NCBI GenBank assembly: GCA_964406465.1
Contig: CAYORT010000008.1
Location: 42,994 to 106,993 of the forward strand
Length of the DNA: 64,000 nucleotides
Direction of reading: 5' to 3'
Source of the DNA: JAHEZL01 sp964406465
GTDB taxonomy: Bacteria > Bacteroidota > Bacteroidia > Flavobacteriales_C > GCA-002722245
Below are positions 7,997 through 17,222 of the stretch, in pieces (the stretch's first letter is position 1; each line of letters starts with the position of its first letter). The notes under the pieces are model-generated. The model was not told the origin of the DNA, did not search any database, and saw only the letters and a list, made by a program, of their open reading frames with translations. Made by a program: the position numbers and the translations under genes.

Positions 7997-8454
7997 TGAA
8001 TCTGCTTGTTTTAATCGTTACTTTTTTTGCCATGGAAGGTGTGGCTTGGCTTACCCATAGATTTGTGATGCACGGTTTGCTTTGGGTTTTGCATAAGGAT
8101 CATCATCAGGTGGAGCCCGGTTTTTTTGAAAAAAATGATTTCTTCTTTTTGATATTTGCAATACCAGGTTTTTTGCTCACTCTTTTTGGTACTTTAAATG
8201 ATTTTAGTGTATCGTTTTATATCGGACTAGGAATTACCATCTACGGATTTGCTTACTTTATGGTGCATGATATTTTTATTCACCAACGTTTTCCAATTTT
8301 TAAAAAGAGCAATAATGTGTATTTACGTGCTATTAGAAAAGCACACAAAATGCATCACAAACACTTAGGTAAAGAACATGGCGAATGTTTTGGTATGTTG
8401 ATGGTTCCCACCAAGTATTTTGTAGAACAACTTAAAAATAAAAATGCCCAATGA
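7996..8454 (+). CDS. crtZ: Beta-carotene hydroxylase
   Basis: A 152-residue membrane di-iron hydroxylase adding 3-hydroxyl groups to beta-carotene to form zeaxanthin. The histidine clusters are all present: HRFVMHG, HKDHH, HDIFIHQRF and HKMHHKH, set among four hydrophobic segments. Length fits bacterial CrtZ. It is coupled to idi (TAATG) and to the cyclase (ATGA). No ketolase (crtW) is visible nearby, so zeaxanthin rather than astaxanthin is the likely end point of this cluster. Confidence 0.93.
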   Translation: MNLLVLIVTFFAMEGVAWLTHRFVMHGLLWVLHKDHHQVEPGFFEKNDFFFLIFAIPGFLLTLFGTLNDFSVSFYIGLGITIYGFAYFMVHDIFIHQRFPIFKKSNNVYLRAIRKAHKMHHKHLGKEHGECFGMLMVPTKYFVEQLKNKNAQ

Positions 8455-9158
8455 TTCCCGATCGCTGGGTATATATGGCTGTAAATTTCGGAGTGTTTGT
8501 CATTCCTTTTCTTTTTAGTTTTCATCCAAAACTTAAGTTTATTTCCACTTGGAAGGCCTTTGTGCCTGCTGTACTAATCACTGGTTCGGCTTTTATTGTA
8601 TGGGATATTATTTTTACCGATTTGGGAGTATGGAGCTTCAACAATAGATATGTATTGGGCTTCTATATTTTTAATCTCCCTTTGGAAGAATGGCTTTTCT
8701 TTTTTTGCATACCCTATGCTTGTATGTTCACGCATTTTTGTTTGCACATGATTAATTGGCGGTTTCCGTTAAAATTGGCCTTGGTACTTCGTTGGACTAC
8801 CGTTTTCACCTTACTTAGCATTGGTGTAGTGAGTCATCATAAACTGTATACTTCCATCACTTTTATATCGTGTGCCGCGGTGCTAGCTGCTTATACTTTC
8901 TTCAATAAAGAGAAAGATGGCTTTGCTAAATTTATTGTGAGTTATGTAATTCTCATCATTCCTTTTCTTATTTCTAATGGTGTGCTCACCGGTACCGGGT
9001 TAGAAGATGCTGTAGTGAAATACAATAGCAATCACATATTAAATGTAAGGGCACTTACTATACCTTGTGAAGATTTTATTTACGGACTCATGCTTATTTT
9101 AACCAATATCTTGGTGTACGAAAAGGTGTTGAGACGAAGTGCAGCTGCCCAATCGTAG
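8451..9158 (+). CDS. Lycopene beta-cyclase, CrtYcd-type
   Basis: A 235-residue polytopic membrane protein of the heterodimer-derived lycopene cyclase type, in which both domains are fused. About seven hydrophobic segments are visible. The repeated motif pieces are VWDIIFTDLGVWSFN followed by NLPLEEWLFFFCIPY in the first half and the counterpart PCEDFIYGLMLILTN in the second. It closes the ends of lycopene to give beta-carotene. It is unrelated to the FAD-type CrtY/CrtL cyclases. It is the last gene of the run of overlapping genes, and the next gene starts after a 45-base gap. Confidence 0.9.
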   Translation: MIPDRWVYMAVNFGVFVIPFLFSFHPKLKFISTWKAFVPAVLITGSAFIVWDIIFTDLGVWSFNNRYVLGFYIFNLPLEEWLFFFCIPYACMFTHFCLHMINWRFPLKLALVLRWTTVFTLLSIGVVSHHKLYTSITFISCAAVLAAYTFFNKEKDGFAKFIVSYVILIIPFLISNGVLTGTGLEDAVVKYNSNHILNVRALTIPCEDFIYGLMLILTNILVYEKVLRRSAAAQS

Positions 9159-9203
9159 CAAATTAATCCATTTTATATTTTCGAAGTCTTACCTTTACAC
9201 GGC

Positions 9204-11972
9204 ATGAGATTTCTGTACGCATTGATATTTCTTCTAACGCTTAGCTCTGCCTGGGGCCAGCAAGCTGTGGTGCGCGGAGTGGTGAGAGATTCAACATTGA
9301 GTTCGCTTGTTGCCGCCACAGTAAAGTTAAAGCGAGGAAATGACTCGGTGGTAACTACTACCAATCACCAAGGAGTGTTTGTCTTTTCAGAAATATCCTT
9401 TGGTAAATATTGGCTTTCTGTTTCTTATATTGGTTATCAAAATTTTGAAACATGGATAAGTTGTACTGAGCAAAAAGTTGATGCTGGCAATATCGACTTG
9501 CAACAGAAAATACAGGTAAGTGAAACAGTGAAAATCGTGGTAAACAATCCTGTGAAAATTCTAGGCGATACCGTTCAGTTTAATGCCAATTCTTTTAAAA
9601 CCAATCCCGATGCTACTGCCGAAGATTTGGTGAAAAAGATGCCTGGTATTTCTGTAGAAAATGGCACCGTGAAAGCGCAAGGCGAAAATGTTACCAAGGT
9701 GACTGTGGATGGTAAAACCTATTTTGGTGAGGATGCCAACATTGCCTTAAAAAATATTAATGCCGAAATGGTTGAAAAAATAGAGGTTTTCGATCAAATG
9801 AGCGATCAAGCTATATTCACGGGTTTCGACGATGGAAACTCCACTAAATCGATGAATATTGTTACCAAAGCAAAATACAGAAACGGGGTAAATGGAAAAA
9901 TTTATGCAGGCGCAGGAACCAATGAGCATTATGTGGGGGGAGGCACATTCAATTCTTTTTCATCAAACAGAAGAATTTCGCTATTGGGTTTAAGCAATAA
10001 TATTAATCAGCAGAACTTTTCATCAGATGATATTACAGCAGCCACTGGCGCGGTTTCTCGAGAGGGAGTGGGTAAAGGTGGAGGATTTAATGCGAATAAT
10101 CCTACCGGATTCATTTCTCCTGTGAAATTAGGGATTAGTGCTGTCAATTCTCTCGGTTTGAATTACAGCGAAAGCTTCGGAAAAAGAGTTAAGATTCAAG
10201 GAAGCTATTTCTTTAATAATGGTCGTAATAGCAATACGCAGGAGATGCTTAGAACTTTTTACAATACATCATCTTCTGTTTCTTCCTACACAGAGAAAGG
10301 AATTTACCTTAGTGATAATTACAATCATCGATTCAACTTCAAGCTCGATTACAATATCGATTCATTGAACTCTATTTCATTTTCACCCAGTGTTAGTGTG
10401 CAGGTTGGCGACATAGATAACGCAATAATGGGTGTTAATTGGGGTGGTTCTTCTATGATAAATAGTACTGGTAACGATTATCTTTCAAATCTTACTTCAC
10501 ATCGTTTTAGCAATGATTTGGCATATCGTCATGCCTTTCATAAAAAAGGTCGAACGATTTCTACTTCGTTACTAACAGAATGGACTTCTAAAAGCAACCA
10601 AAATTATTTGAAAGGGATCAATGATTATAATGGTTCGGTCCTTTCAGATACTCTCGATCAAAATACCGAAAGTAGTACCGTGAACAACAATTTTTCTTTG
10701 GGTGTTAGCTACACAGAGCCATTGATGAAAGGTATGGTTCTTCTAATCAATCTAAAGGAATCTTTTAGTCCGAATACCTCTAATGTAGAGACCAATAGAT
10801 ACGATGTTTTACAGCAAACTTATAGTGATTTCGATACTGCACTATCGAGTGATTTTCAAAGTAATGTTTATACCCATTTGGCTGGACTAGGCTGGCGATT
10901 CAATACTCCTAAAATGCATTTGATGGTGGCTAGTAATTATCAAAGAGTTGATTTAAGTAATGTTCAAACTGTGCCGATTTCAGGAGCTGTTACCAAATCG
11001 TACAATAACATCTTGCCCAATGTTAGTTTTAAATTTAAGGTGTCTCCACAGCAAAGCATTCGATTGAATTATAAAACGCAAGTAAATGTGCCTTCAGTGC
11101 TTAGATTGCAAGAAGTGTGGAATAACAGTAATCCTTTGTTGCTTTCTATAGGGAATGCTTCGCTAAAGACTTCCTATGTCAACAATGTTAATGTGAAGTG
11201 GTTATTTAATAATGCGGCGAAAATGCGATCTTTCATGCTCTTTGCGATGCTGTCGCAAACCAAAAATTACATTGCTAATTCCACTCAACTGGTTTCTGTA
11301 GACGAGCTAGCAATCAATGGGGTAGTTCTAAAAAAAGGTAGTCGGTACACCAAACCACTAAATTTAAATGGGACTTGGATTACGCGTGCATATGCCACCT
11401 TCGCTACACCGCTTAAACCTTTAAAATCGAATTTCAATTTGTCGGGAGGGTATAGCTTTCAAAACATACCCACCGTGGTGAACAGTGTTGAGGGGTTTTC
11501 GCGCACCTCAAACTATAATACCGCCCTGGTTTTATCGAGTAACATTAGTGAGAAGTTTGATTTTACTATTTCTACTAGCGCAACCTTTAGTGATGTTAAA
11601 AGCACACTTCAAAGCAGTCAGAATTACAATTATTTTAATCTCTTGAGCTCTGCCAAAGTGAACTTTTTATTCTGGAAGGGCATAGTTGTGCAATCGGAGG
11701 TGAGTCATACTTGGTATACCGGTTTAGATGCTTTCAACAGAAGTTATTTTTTATGGAATATGGCATTGGGAAAGAAGTTTTTTAAAGATCAAAGAGGCGA
11801 TTTGCGTTTATCGGTTTTTGATGTTTTAATGCAAAACAATAGCATTTCTAGAACGGTAAACGACTTTTACGTGGATGATATTCGTAACGTGGTTTTGCAG
11901 CAGTATTACATGCTTACGTTTACCTACAAATTCAAGAAGTATAAAGCTCCCGAGGAAGAAACGGTAAAATAA
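9204..11972 (+). CDS. TonB-receptor-like outer-membrane beta-barrel protein
   Basis: A 922-residue protein. It has a signal peptide (MRFLYALIFLLTLSSAWGQ), then a carboxypeptidase-regulatory-like domain (VVRGVVRDSTLSSLVAATVKL to SVSYIGYQNFE) to about residue 100. A plug-like region follows (DATAEDLVKKMPGISVENG, VTVDGKTYFGEDANIALKNI), then a roughly 700-residue region of alternating strands. This is the arrangement of the Bacteroidota OMP beta-barrel family related to TonB-dependent receptors. The substrate is unknown. It follows the carotenoid operon in the same direction, 45 bases downstream, and could be partly co-transcribed, though a functional link is not shown. Confidence 0.85.
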   Translation: MRFLYALIFLLTLSSAWGQQAVVRGVVRDSTLSSLVAATVKLKRGNDSVVTTTNHQGVFVFSEISFGKYWLSVSYIGYQNFETWISCTEQKVDAGNIDLQQKIQVSETVKIVVNNPVKILGDTVQFNANSFKTNPDATAEDLVKKMPGISVENGTVKAQGENVTKVTVDGKTYFGEDANIALKNINAEMVEKIEVFDQMSDQAIFTGFDDGNSTKSMNIVTKAKYRNGVNGKIYAGAGTNEHYVGGGTFNSFSSNRRISLLGLSNNINQQNFSSDDITAATGAVSREGVGKGGGFNANNPTGFISPVKLGISAVNSLGLNYSESFGKRVKIQGSYFFNNGRNSNTQEMLRTFYNTSSSVSSYTEKGIYLSDNYNHRFNFKLDYNIDSLNSISFSPSVSVQVGDIDNAIMGVNWGGSSMINSTGNDYLSNLTSHRFSNDLAYRHAFHKKGRTISTSLLTEWTSKSNQNYLKGINDYNGSVLSDTLDQNTESSTVNNNFSLGVSYTEPLMKGMVLLINLKESFSPNTSNVETNRYDVLQQTYSDFDTALSSDFQSNVYTHLAGLGWRFNTPKMHLMVASNYQRVDLSNVQTVPISGAVTKSYNNILPNVSFKFKVSPQQSIRLNYKTQVNVPSVLRLQEVWNNSNPLLLSIGNASLKTSYVNNVNVKWLFNNAAKMRSFMLFAMLSQTKNYIANSTQLVSVDELAINGVVLKKGSRYTKPLNLNGTWITRAYATFATPLKPLKSNFNLSGGYSFQNIPTVVNSVEGFSRTSNYNTALVLSSNISEKFDFTISTSATFSDVKSTLQSSQNYNYFNLLSSAKVNFLFWKGIVVQSEVSHTWYTGLDAFNRSYFLWNMALGKKFFKDQRGDLRLSVFDVLMQNNSISRTVNDFYVDDIRNVVLQQYYMLTFTYKFKKYKAPEEETVK

Positions 11973-11995
11973 TCGTTATTTTTTGTCCCAATCCC

Positions 11996-12025
11996 TTTGC
12001 TTGTATTAAGAATTTACTATTTTTG
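11996..12025 (+). promoter_or_regulatory. Bacteroidota-type promoter for aconitase
   Basis: TTTG at 11996-11999 and TATTTTTG at 12018-12025 are separated by 18 bases, close to the -33 TTTG / -7 TAnnTTTG consensus. Transcription would start near 12030, about 45 bases before the ATG at 12075. The leader carries a purine-rich AAGGGGAGGAAA, but it lies about 25 bases from the ATG, too far for a normal ribosome binding site. Confidence 0.6.
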
Positions 12026-12074
12026 GTGACTTCCATAAAAGGGGAGGAAATTTTTAACCAAAAAACCATCAACA

Positions 12075-14342
12075 ATGGCATTTGATATCGAAATGATTAA
12101 AGCGCTTTATGCAAAATTACCTGCAAGAGTTGCTGCTGCAAGAAAGGTAGTGGGTCGTCCGCTTACTTTAACCGAGAAAATTCTTTATTCTCACCTTACC
12201 GAAGGTGAAGCTACTAAAGCTTATGGCAGAGGTACTTCTTATGTGGATTTCAATCCAGATAGAGTAGCTATGCAAGATGCAACTGCGCAAATGGCTTTGT
12301 TGCAATTCATGCAAGCTGGTCGCCCTAAAGTTGCTGTTCCTTCTACAGTTCACTGCGATCACTTAATTACTGCTAAAGTTGGTGCTAAAGATGATTTAGC
12401 TTTTGCTAACAAAGAATCAAAAGAGGTTTACGATTTCTTAGGTTCTGTTTCAAATAAATATGGTATCGGTTTTTGGAAGCCAGGTGCTGGTATCATCCAC
12501 CAAGTGGTTCTTGAAAATTATGCTTTCCCTGGTGGAATGATGATTGGTACCGACTCTCACACTGTGAATGCAGGTGGTTTAGGTATGTTGGCTATTGGTG
12601 TTGGTGGTGCCGATGCTTGCGATGTAATGGCAGGTCTGCCTTGGGAATTGAAGTTTCCTAAATTGATTGGTGTTAAGTTAACGGGTAAATTAAACGGTTG
12701 GACTGCCCCTAAAGACGTTATCTTGAAAGTAGCTGGTATCCTTACTGTAAAAGGTGGTACTGGTGCTATCGTTGAATATTTTGGTGAAGGTGCTGTTTCT
12801 TTATCATGTACTGGTAAAGGAACCATTTGTAACATGGGTGCCGAAATTGGTGCTACTACTTCTACTTTCGGTTATGATTCTTCTATGGAGCGTTACTTGC
12901 GTTCTACTGGTCGTAACGATGTAGCTGATGCTGCAAACGCTGTTAAAGAACACTTAAATGCTGATGCAGAAGTGTATGCTAACCCAGAGAAATATTTCGA
13001 TCAAATTATTGAAATCGATTTAAATACCTTAGAGCCACACTTGAATGGTCCGTTTACTCCAGACTTAGCTACTCCTGTTTCTAAAATGAAAGAGGAATTG
13101 CAAAAAAATGGATGGCCAAGCAAAGTTGAGTGGGGATTAATTGGTTCTTGTACTAACTCTTCTTACGAAGATTTAGCTCGCGCTGCTTCTATCGTAAAAC
13201 AAGCTGCTGCTAAAGGTTTAGTGAAAAAAGCCGAATTTGGTATCAATCCGGGTTCTGAGCAAGTTCGCTACACTGCAGAGAGAGATGGTTTATTAGAAGA
13301 TTTCAAAGCAATGAACACAACGGTGTTTACCAACGCTTGCGGACCATGTATTGGTATGTGGGATCGTGTTGGTGCCGAGAAAAAAGAAAAAAACACTATC
13401 GTACACTCTTTCAACAGAAACTTCGCGAAACGTGCCGATGGTAATCCAAATACTTATGCTTTCGTAGCTTCTCCAGAGATGGTTGCTGCTTTGGCAATTG
13501 CTGGTGATTTAGGTTTCAACCCAATTACCGATACTTTAACAAACAACAAAGGTGAGCAAGTTAAATTAGATGGTCCGTTTGGTGACGAACTTCCATCAAA
13601 AGGATTTGCTGTTGAAGATGCAGGTTACCAAGCTCCAGCTGCCGATGGTAGCGGTGTTAACGTAGCAGTTTCTCCAACATCTGATCGTTTACAATTGCTA
13701 GATCCTTTTACTGCTTGGGAAGGTACCGACTTAAAAGGCTTGAAACTTTTGATTAAAGCAAAAGGAAAATGTACTACCGACCACATTTCAATGGCTGGTC
13801 CGTGGTTGAAATACAGAGGTCACTTAGACAACATCTCTAACAACATGTTGATTGGTGCGGTTAACTTCTTCAACGAAAAAACAGATGAAGTTAAAAATCA
13901 ATTGACTGGAACTTATGGTCCTGTGCCTGCAACGCAAAGAGCTTATAAAGCAGCTGGCATCGGTTCAATCGTTGTAGGTGATGAAAACTACGGTGAAGGT
14001 TCTTCTCGTGAGCACGCTGCAATGGAGCCACGTCACTTAGGTGTTCGCGCGGTATTGGTGAAATCTTTCGCTCGTATCCACGAAACCAACTTGAAAAAAC
14101 AAGGTATGTTGGCTTTAACTTTTGCTGATAAAGCTGATTATGATAAGATTCAAGAAGATGATACGATTGATATCGTTGGATTGACTTCTTTCGCTCCAAA
14201 TACTCCTCTTACTTTGGTTCTTACTCACAAAGACGGAAGCAAACAAGAGATTAAAGTAAACCATACCTACAATGAACAACAAATTGAGTGGTTCAAAGCT
14301 GGTGGTGCTTTAAATATCATTAGAGCGAGCGTTAAGGCGTAA
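12075..14342 (+). CDS. Aconitate hydratase, mitochondrial type
   Basis: A 755-residue [4Fe-4S] enzyme converting citrate to isocitrate in the TCA cycle. Cluster ligands are in GSCTNSSYED near residue 360 and ACGPCIGMW near residue 423. The swivel domain has GDENYGEGSSREHAAMEPRHLG. The start (LPARVAAARKVVGRPLTLTEKILYSHL) and length match the mitochondrial-type family common in Bacteroidota rather than E. coli AcnA or AcnB. Codon use is strikingly biased to GGT, GCT, CGT, AAC and TTC compared with neighbours, as in highly expressed genes. It is a single gene between its own promoter and terminator. Confidence 0.95.
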   Translation: MAFDIEMIKALYAKLPARVAAARKVVGRPLTLTEKILYSHLTEGEATKAYGRGTSYVDFNPDRVAMQDATAQMALLQFMQAGRPKVAVPSTVHCDHLITAKVGAKDDLAFANKESKEVYDFLGSVSNKYGIGFWKPGAGIIHQVVLENYAFPGGMMIGTDSHTVNAGGLGMLAIGVGGADACDVMAGLPWELKFPKLIGVKLTGKLNGWTAPKDVILKVAGILTVKGGTGAIVEYFGEGAVSLSCTGKGTICNMGAEIGATTSTFGYDSSMERYLRSTGRNDVADAANAVKEHLNADAEVYANPEKYFDQIIEIDLNTLEPHLNGPFTPDLATPVSKMKEELQKNGWPSKVEWGLIGSCTNSSYEDLARAASIVKQAAAKGLVKKAEFGINPGSEQVRYTAERDGLLEDFKAMNTTVFTNACGPCIGMWDRVGAEKKEKNTIVHSFNRNFAKRADGNPNTYAFVASPEMVAALAIAGDLGFNPITDTLTNNKGEQVKLDGPFGDELPSKGFAVEDAGYQAPAADGSGVNVAVSPTSDRLQLLDPFTAWEGTDLKGLKLLIKAKGKCTTDHISMAGPWLKYRGHLDNISNNMLIGAVNFFNEKTDEVKNQLTGTYGPVPATQRAYKAAGIGSIVVGDENYGEGSSREHAAMEPRHLGVRAVLVKSFARIHETNLKKQGMLALTFADKADYDKIQEDDTIDIVGLTSFAPNTPLTLVLTHKDGSKQEIKVNHTYNEQQIEWFKAGGALNIIRASVKA

Positions 14343-14362
14343 TTTACTCTATAACAAAAAGG

Positions 14363-14395
14363 AAAACCGACTCAAGAAATTGAGTCGGTTTTTTT
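14363..14395 (+). terminator. Rho-independent terminator after aconitase
   Basis: A perfect 13-bp stem (14363-14375 with 14380-14392) closes a GAAA loop and runs into a T tract. It starts 20 bases after the aconitase stop codon. Confidence 0.9.
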
Positions 14396-14472
14396 GTAGG
14401 GGCGAAAAATCTTTCGCCCTTTTTTATGTATGATACATAATGTTTATTGGGCGAAAAATTTTTCGCCCCTAC
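14396..14472. repeat. Inverted pair of REP palindromes (REPIN-like) upstream of RAYT gene
   Basis: Copy 1 (14396-14419) begins GTAGGGGCGAAAAATC and ends TTTCGCCC. Copy 2 (14449-14472) is the inverse, ending CGCCCCTAC. Each can fold on itself through GGGCGAAA/TTTCGCCC, with GTAG at the outer foot. Between them lies a small AT-rich ATGTATGATACAT palindrome. Further copies are inside and at the end of the adjacent transposase gene. Confidence 0.85.
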
Positions 14473-14523
14473 GGAATACAATTCATTTATTTTATTTTTG
14501 TTCTAACTAAACAAATCATTACT

Positions 14524-15081
14524 GTGAATTTTTATAACCCTGAGGTGCACAAGCGAAGATCTATTCGTTTGCAAGATTACGACTATACTCAAGATGGAAT
14601 GTACTTTATTACCATTTGCTGCCATCAGAAATTGCACTATTTTGGTGAAGTGCTAAACTATGAAATGCACTTAAATGACCTGGGTGAAATTGCTAAAGAA
14701 TATTGGTTGGCAATACCTCAACATTTTCCTAAAGTTCAATTACATGAATTTGTAATTATGCCAAACCATATTCACGGTATAATCGAGTTTGTAGGGGCGA
14801 AAAATTTTTCGCCCAATATTGAGAAAGACCATTCAATTGAAAATTTTAATAGAGCGAAAGATCTTACGCCCCTACGTGGTACTTCAAAAACAATTGGATC
14901 TGTAGTTCGCGGTTATAAGGTGGGTGTGACAAAGTGGATCCGTCAAAATACAAGCATTACAGATATTTGGCAAAGAAATTATTTTGAACATATCATCCGT
15001 AACGACAACTCGTTTAATACCATTCGTGAATATATCATGACCAATCCTGAAAAATGGCCACAAGACAAATTCTATTCGTAG
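14524..15081 (+). CDS. REP-associated tyrosine transposase (RAYT, Y1-Tnp)
   Basis: A 185-residue HUH single-strand nuclease of the IS200/RAYT class, which acts on REP hairpins. The HUH motif is MPNHIHGII (H82, H84), and the likely nucleophile is Y131 in SVVRGYKVGVTKW. The GTG at 14524 gives MNFYNPEVHKRRSIRLQDYD, the normal family start. The in-frame ATG at 14440 lies inside the REP copy region and adds non-family residues. Two REP copies are translated in frame within it, and its TAG stop is formed by the GTAG of a further copy. The gene appears intact. Its REP copies suggest local activity now or in the past. Confidence 0.9.
   Translation: MNFYNPEVHKRRSIRLQDYDYTQDGMYFITICCHQKLHYFGEVLNYEMHLNDLGEIAKEYWLAIPQHFPKVQLHEFVIMPNHIHGIIEFVGAKNFSPNIEKDHSIENFNRAKDLTPLRGTSKTIGSVVRGYKVGVTKWIRQNTSITDIWQRNYFEHIIRNDNSFNTIREYIMTNPEKWPQDKFYS
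14791..14875. repeat. Second inverted REP pair, inside the RAYT coding sequence
   Basis: GTAGGGGCGAAAAATTTT at 14791 runs to TTCGCCC at 14814. A degenerate inverse copy, GAGCGAAAGATCTTACGCC and onward to CCTAC, spans 14852-14875. They encode VGAKNFSP and RAKDLTPLR without breaking the frame, in the loop between the HUH motif and the tyrosine helix. Confidence 0.85.
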
Positions 15082-15101
15082 GGGCGAAAAATCTTTCGCC
15101 C
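15078..15101. repeat. Fifth REP copy, overlapping the RAYT stop codon
   Basis: GTAGGGGCGAAAAATC to TTTCGCCC, the same as copy 1 (14396-14419). The TAG at 15079-15081 is both the transposase stop and part of the GTAG foot. Confidence 0.9.
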
Positions 15102-15203
15102 TTTCTGTGAAAATTGCATCAGAAATCATGAAAGCAAAAGAAAAGTAAACCTTGATAAGAGTATAGATAAAGCAGCTTAACAAAAAGCTGTAGCGATTTT
15201 TCC

Positions 15204-17000
15204 TTATTCTACCACCACCTTTTCCATCATTTCACCATGATCTGAAACAAGTTGGATGAAGTAGATCCCTTTGTCAAACGATTGCACATCAATAGATTTT
15301 TGTTGTTTTTTTGCGTCGCTGTTCCAAACATTTTCTTCAAGTATTACCTTGCCTAAAACATCGATTATTTTTAGTGTCGCAGGTTCATTGAGTTCGTATT
15401 CAATGGTGAATTTTTCTGTGCTCGGATTGGGGTATATCTTGAATCTCGCACTCTTATTTTCCAATGATGCGATGGCTGTTGGAAGCGTACTCGGCAAAAC
15501 GATCAAGGTGATAAATTCGGGCGCTGTGCTTGGTAAGCTGCTTAATCCTACCGCAGCAGCGGTACTCATGCTACTAATATTAATAGTGGTGACGGGATTC
15601 AGTACATCGTAGATATCGGTGACCGATGGACTGCCAAAATAGTTCGCAGCATCCACCACCTTAAATGTTTGTCCGTCTTGCAAACCAATAGTACTTAAGT
15701 CGATATCAATATTCGATTTGTTTTCCCAGTTGTAAACAATCACTTGTGCTCTGCCAGTTTCATATTCATTACTCTGAATGATGGTTTTGTTTAAGCTTGG
15801 TGCAGTGGAATAGAAGTTACTCGATCCATCAAAGCTGGTGTTGGTTTTCCAGTTGGTGAAAGTGGTTGAAGGTCCGTATTGATAAGAAAATTGATTGTTG
15901 TTGCTTCCCCCGAAGTAATCGTTATTGTTCCAGGTGTAGGCACTTGTCGATGTACCATTTGGGATAGCCAAGCCAACCGTGCCATTCTTTAAATAGTAAG
16001 TTTGATTGTTGTTGAACTTTACAGTATCCCAATTCAAAATTGCCATACCAGCTCTTCCTTTTCCAAAGAAATTGTTGTTTTCAACTACTAAGTTTTTGCT
16101 TTTAATGGTGCTTCCTAAATATATGTCTGCTTCTATCAATGCGGTGTAAACGTAGTTGTTTCTATTGTCGTAAGTGTTGTTATTTACAATTGATATATTT
16201 TCACATGCGTAGGGAGAATAGGTGTTTACAATTATGTTGTTGTAACGAATGGTATCACGAGTTAAGCGGCCATTGTTAAAAAGGGTATTACCATCGATTA
16301 GATACCCGCTAATGTTGCCCGGATTAGGGTAAATGTGTAAACCGAAGCCAAACTGATTGAAGATTAAATTGTGTTTTATCTTTTTTACGCCACTGTTGTT
16401 TTGTGAGTAAATGCCATGGCCATGTGTAGAATAAACACCGGGTGAATTTGCCGTTCCGCAATTGTAAATAAGGCATCCATAAATTTCTGCGTCGATGGCC
16501 TCTTTCCAAAAACCAAATCCATGTCCGGTATCATGTATAATCAAATTGATGAATTTGGTATTGGGAGCATTTACCTGAAGTCCCATCGGTCGAAAACTAT
16601 GATCTCCTCCCGATGTTCTGGTGGTATTGCTGTTACATACTTCAAAATCCTTGTAGATGGTCCATGAGCCATTAATTTGCAGCGTTCCTCCGCTTGCAGT
16701 GGCTCTGTTGTCTTCTATTTTTGCTCTTTCATTGGGGTATTGTAAAACATAGATATAATTGTTTGGAGCTCCATTGAGGTTACTGGTAAAATTTCCGCTA
16801 TACACACCATCATGTAGCCAGAAAGTATCGCCAGCAACTACCTGATTGGGATGATTTAAGGCGGTTTGAATATCCCATGGTGAATTGATGCTTCCAGCAC
16901 CTAAGGCACTGCCGCTAGGTGTAATATGAAATTGATGCGCAACGCTAATAGCGGGTAAACCCAAAGACAATAGCAATAAAAAGCCTAATCGAATTTTCAT
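15204..17000 (-). CDS. Exported parallel beta-helix protein with T9SS sorting domain
   Basis: A 598-residue exported protein. It has a signal peptide (MKIRLGFLLLLSLGLPAISVA), then a region opening SGSALGAGSINSPWDIQTALNH, the usual start of pectate-lyase-like right-handed beta helices. Many NN-rich coil repeats follow to about residue 420, for example GLHIYPNPGNISGYLIDGNT and LVVENNNFFG. A small beta module comes next, then a T9SS type A domain (KIYPNPSTEKFTIEYEL ... FDKGIYFIQLVSD ... EKVVV). Such helices often act on pectin, alginate or other polysaccharides, but no catalytic residues are certain here. The ATG at 17000 is preferred to the TTG two codons upstream. Confidence 0.85.
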   Translation of the reverse strand: MKIRLGFLLLLSLGLPAISVAHQFHITPSGSALGAGSINSPWDIQTALNHPNQVVAGDTFWLHDGVYSGNFTSNLNGAPNNYIYVLQYPNERAKIEDNRATASGGTLQINGSWTIYKDFEVCNSNTTRTSGGDHSFRPMGLQVNAPNTKFINLIIHDTGHGFGFWKEAIDAEIYGCLIYNCGTANSPGVYSTHGHGIYSQNNSGVKKIKHNLIFNQFGFGLHIYPNPGNISGYLIDGNTLFNNGRLTRDTIRYNNIIVNTYSPYACENISIVNNNTYDNRNNYVYTALIEADIYLGSTIKSKNLVVENNNFFGKGRAGMAILNWDTVKFNNNQTYYLKNGTVGLAIPNGTSTSAYTWNNNDYFGGSNNNQFSYQYGPSTTFTNWKTNTSFDGSSNFYSTAPSLNKTIIQSNEYETGRAQVIVYNWENKSNIDIDLSTIGLQDGQTFKVVDAANYFGSPSVTDIYDVLNPVTTINISSMSTAAAVGLSSLPSTAPEFITLIVLPSTLPTAIASLENKSARFKIYPNPSTEKFTIEYELNEPATLKIIDVLGKVILEENVWNSDAKKQQKSIDVQSFDKGIYFIQLVSDHGEMMEKVVVE

Positions 17001-17222
17001 GAACAATAATTTGAAATGGATGGGGGTATTACGAAAAAAGCTAGAAAAGGCTACAACTTTTGCTGAATAAAGCTATTTGCGAATATTGCAAGATTTATAG
17101 ATCTATGTGCAATTATCAATTGTTTTTGTCAGCCATATAAAAGCATCTTTGCATCGATACTTCTAGCAATTTTAATTGCTGAAAATAAGTTAAATGTTTT
17201 TTTAAATTATTAAACCTGTTTT

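Noticed and set aside
12040..12051. GGGGAGGAAA as ribosome binding site for aconitase
   Set aside because: It is about 25 bases from the ATG, too distant, and Bacteroidota often do not depend on such sites.
14884..15183. Leftward 99-codon frame over the RAYT end
   Set aside because: Shadow of the RAYT coding sequence and of the REP copy at its stop.
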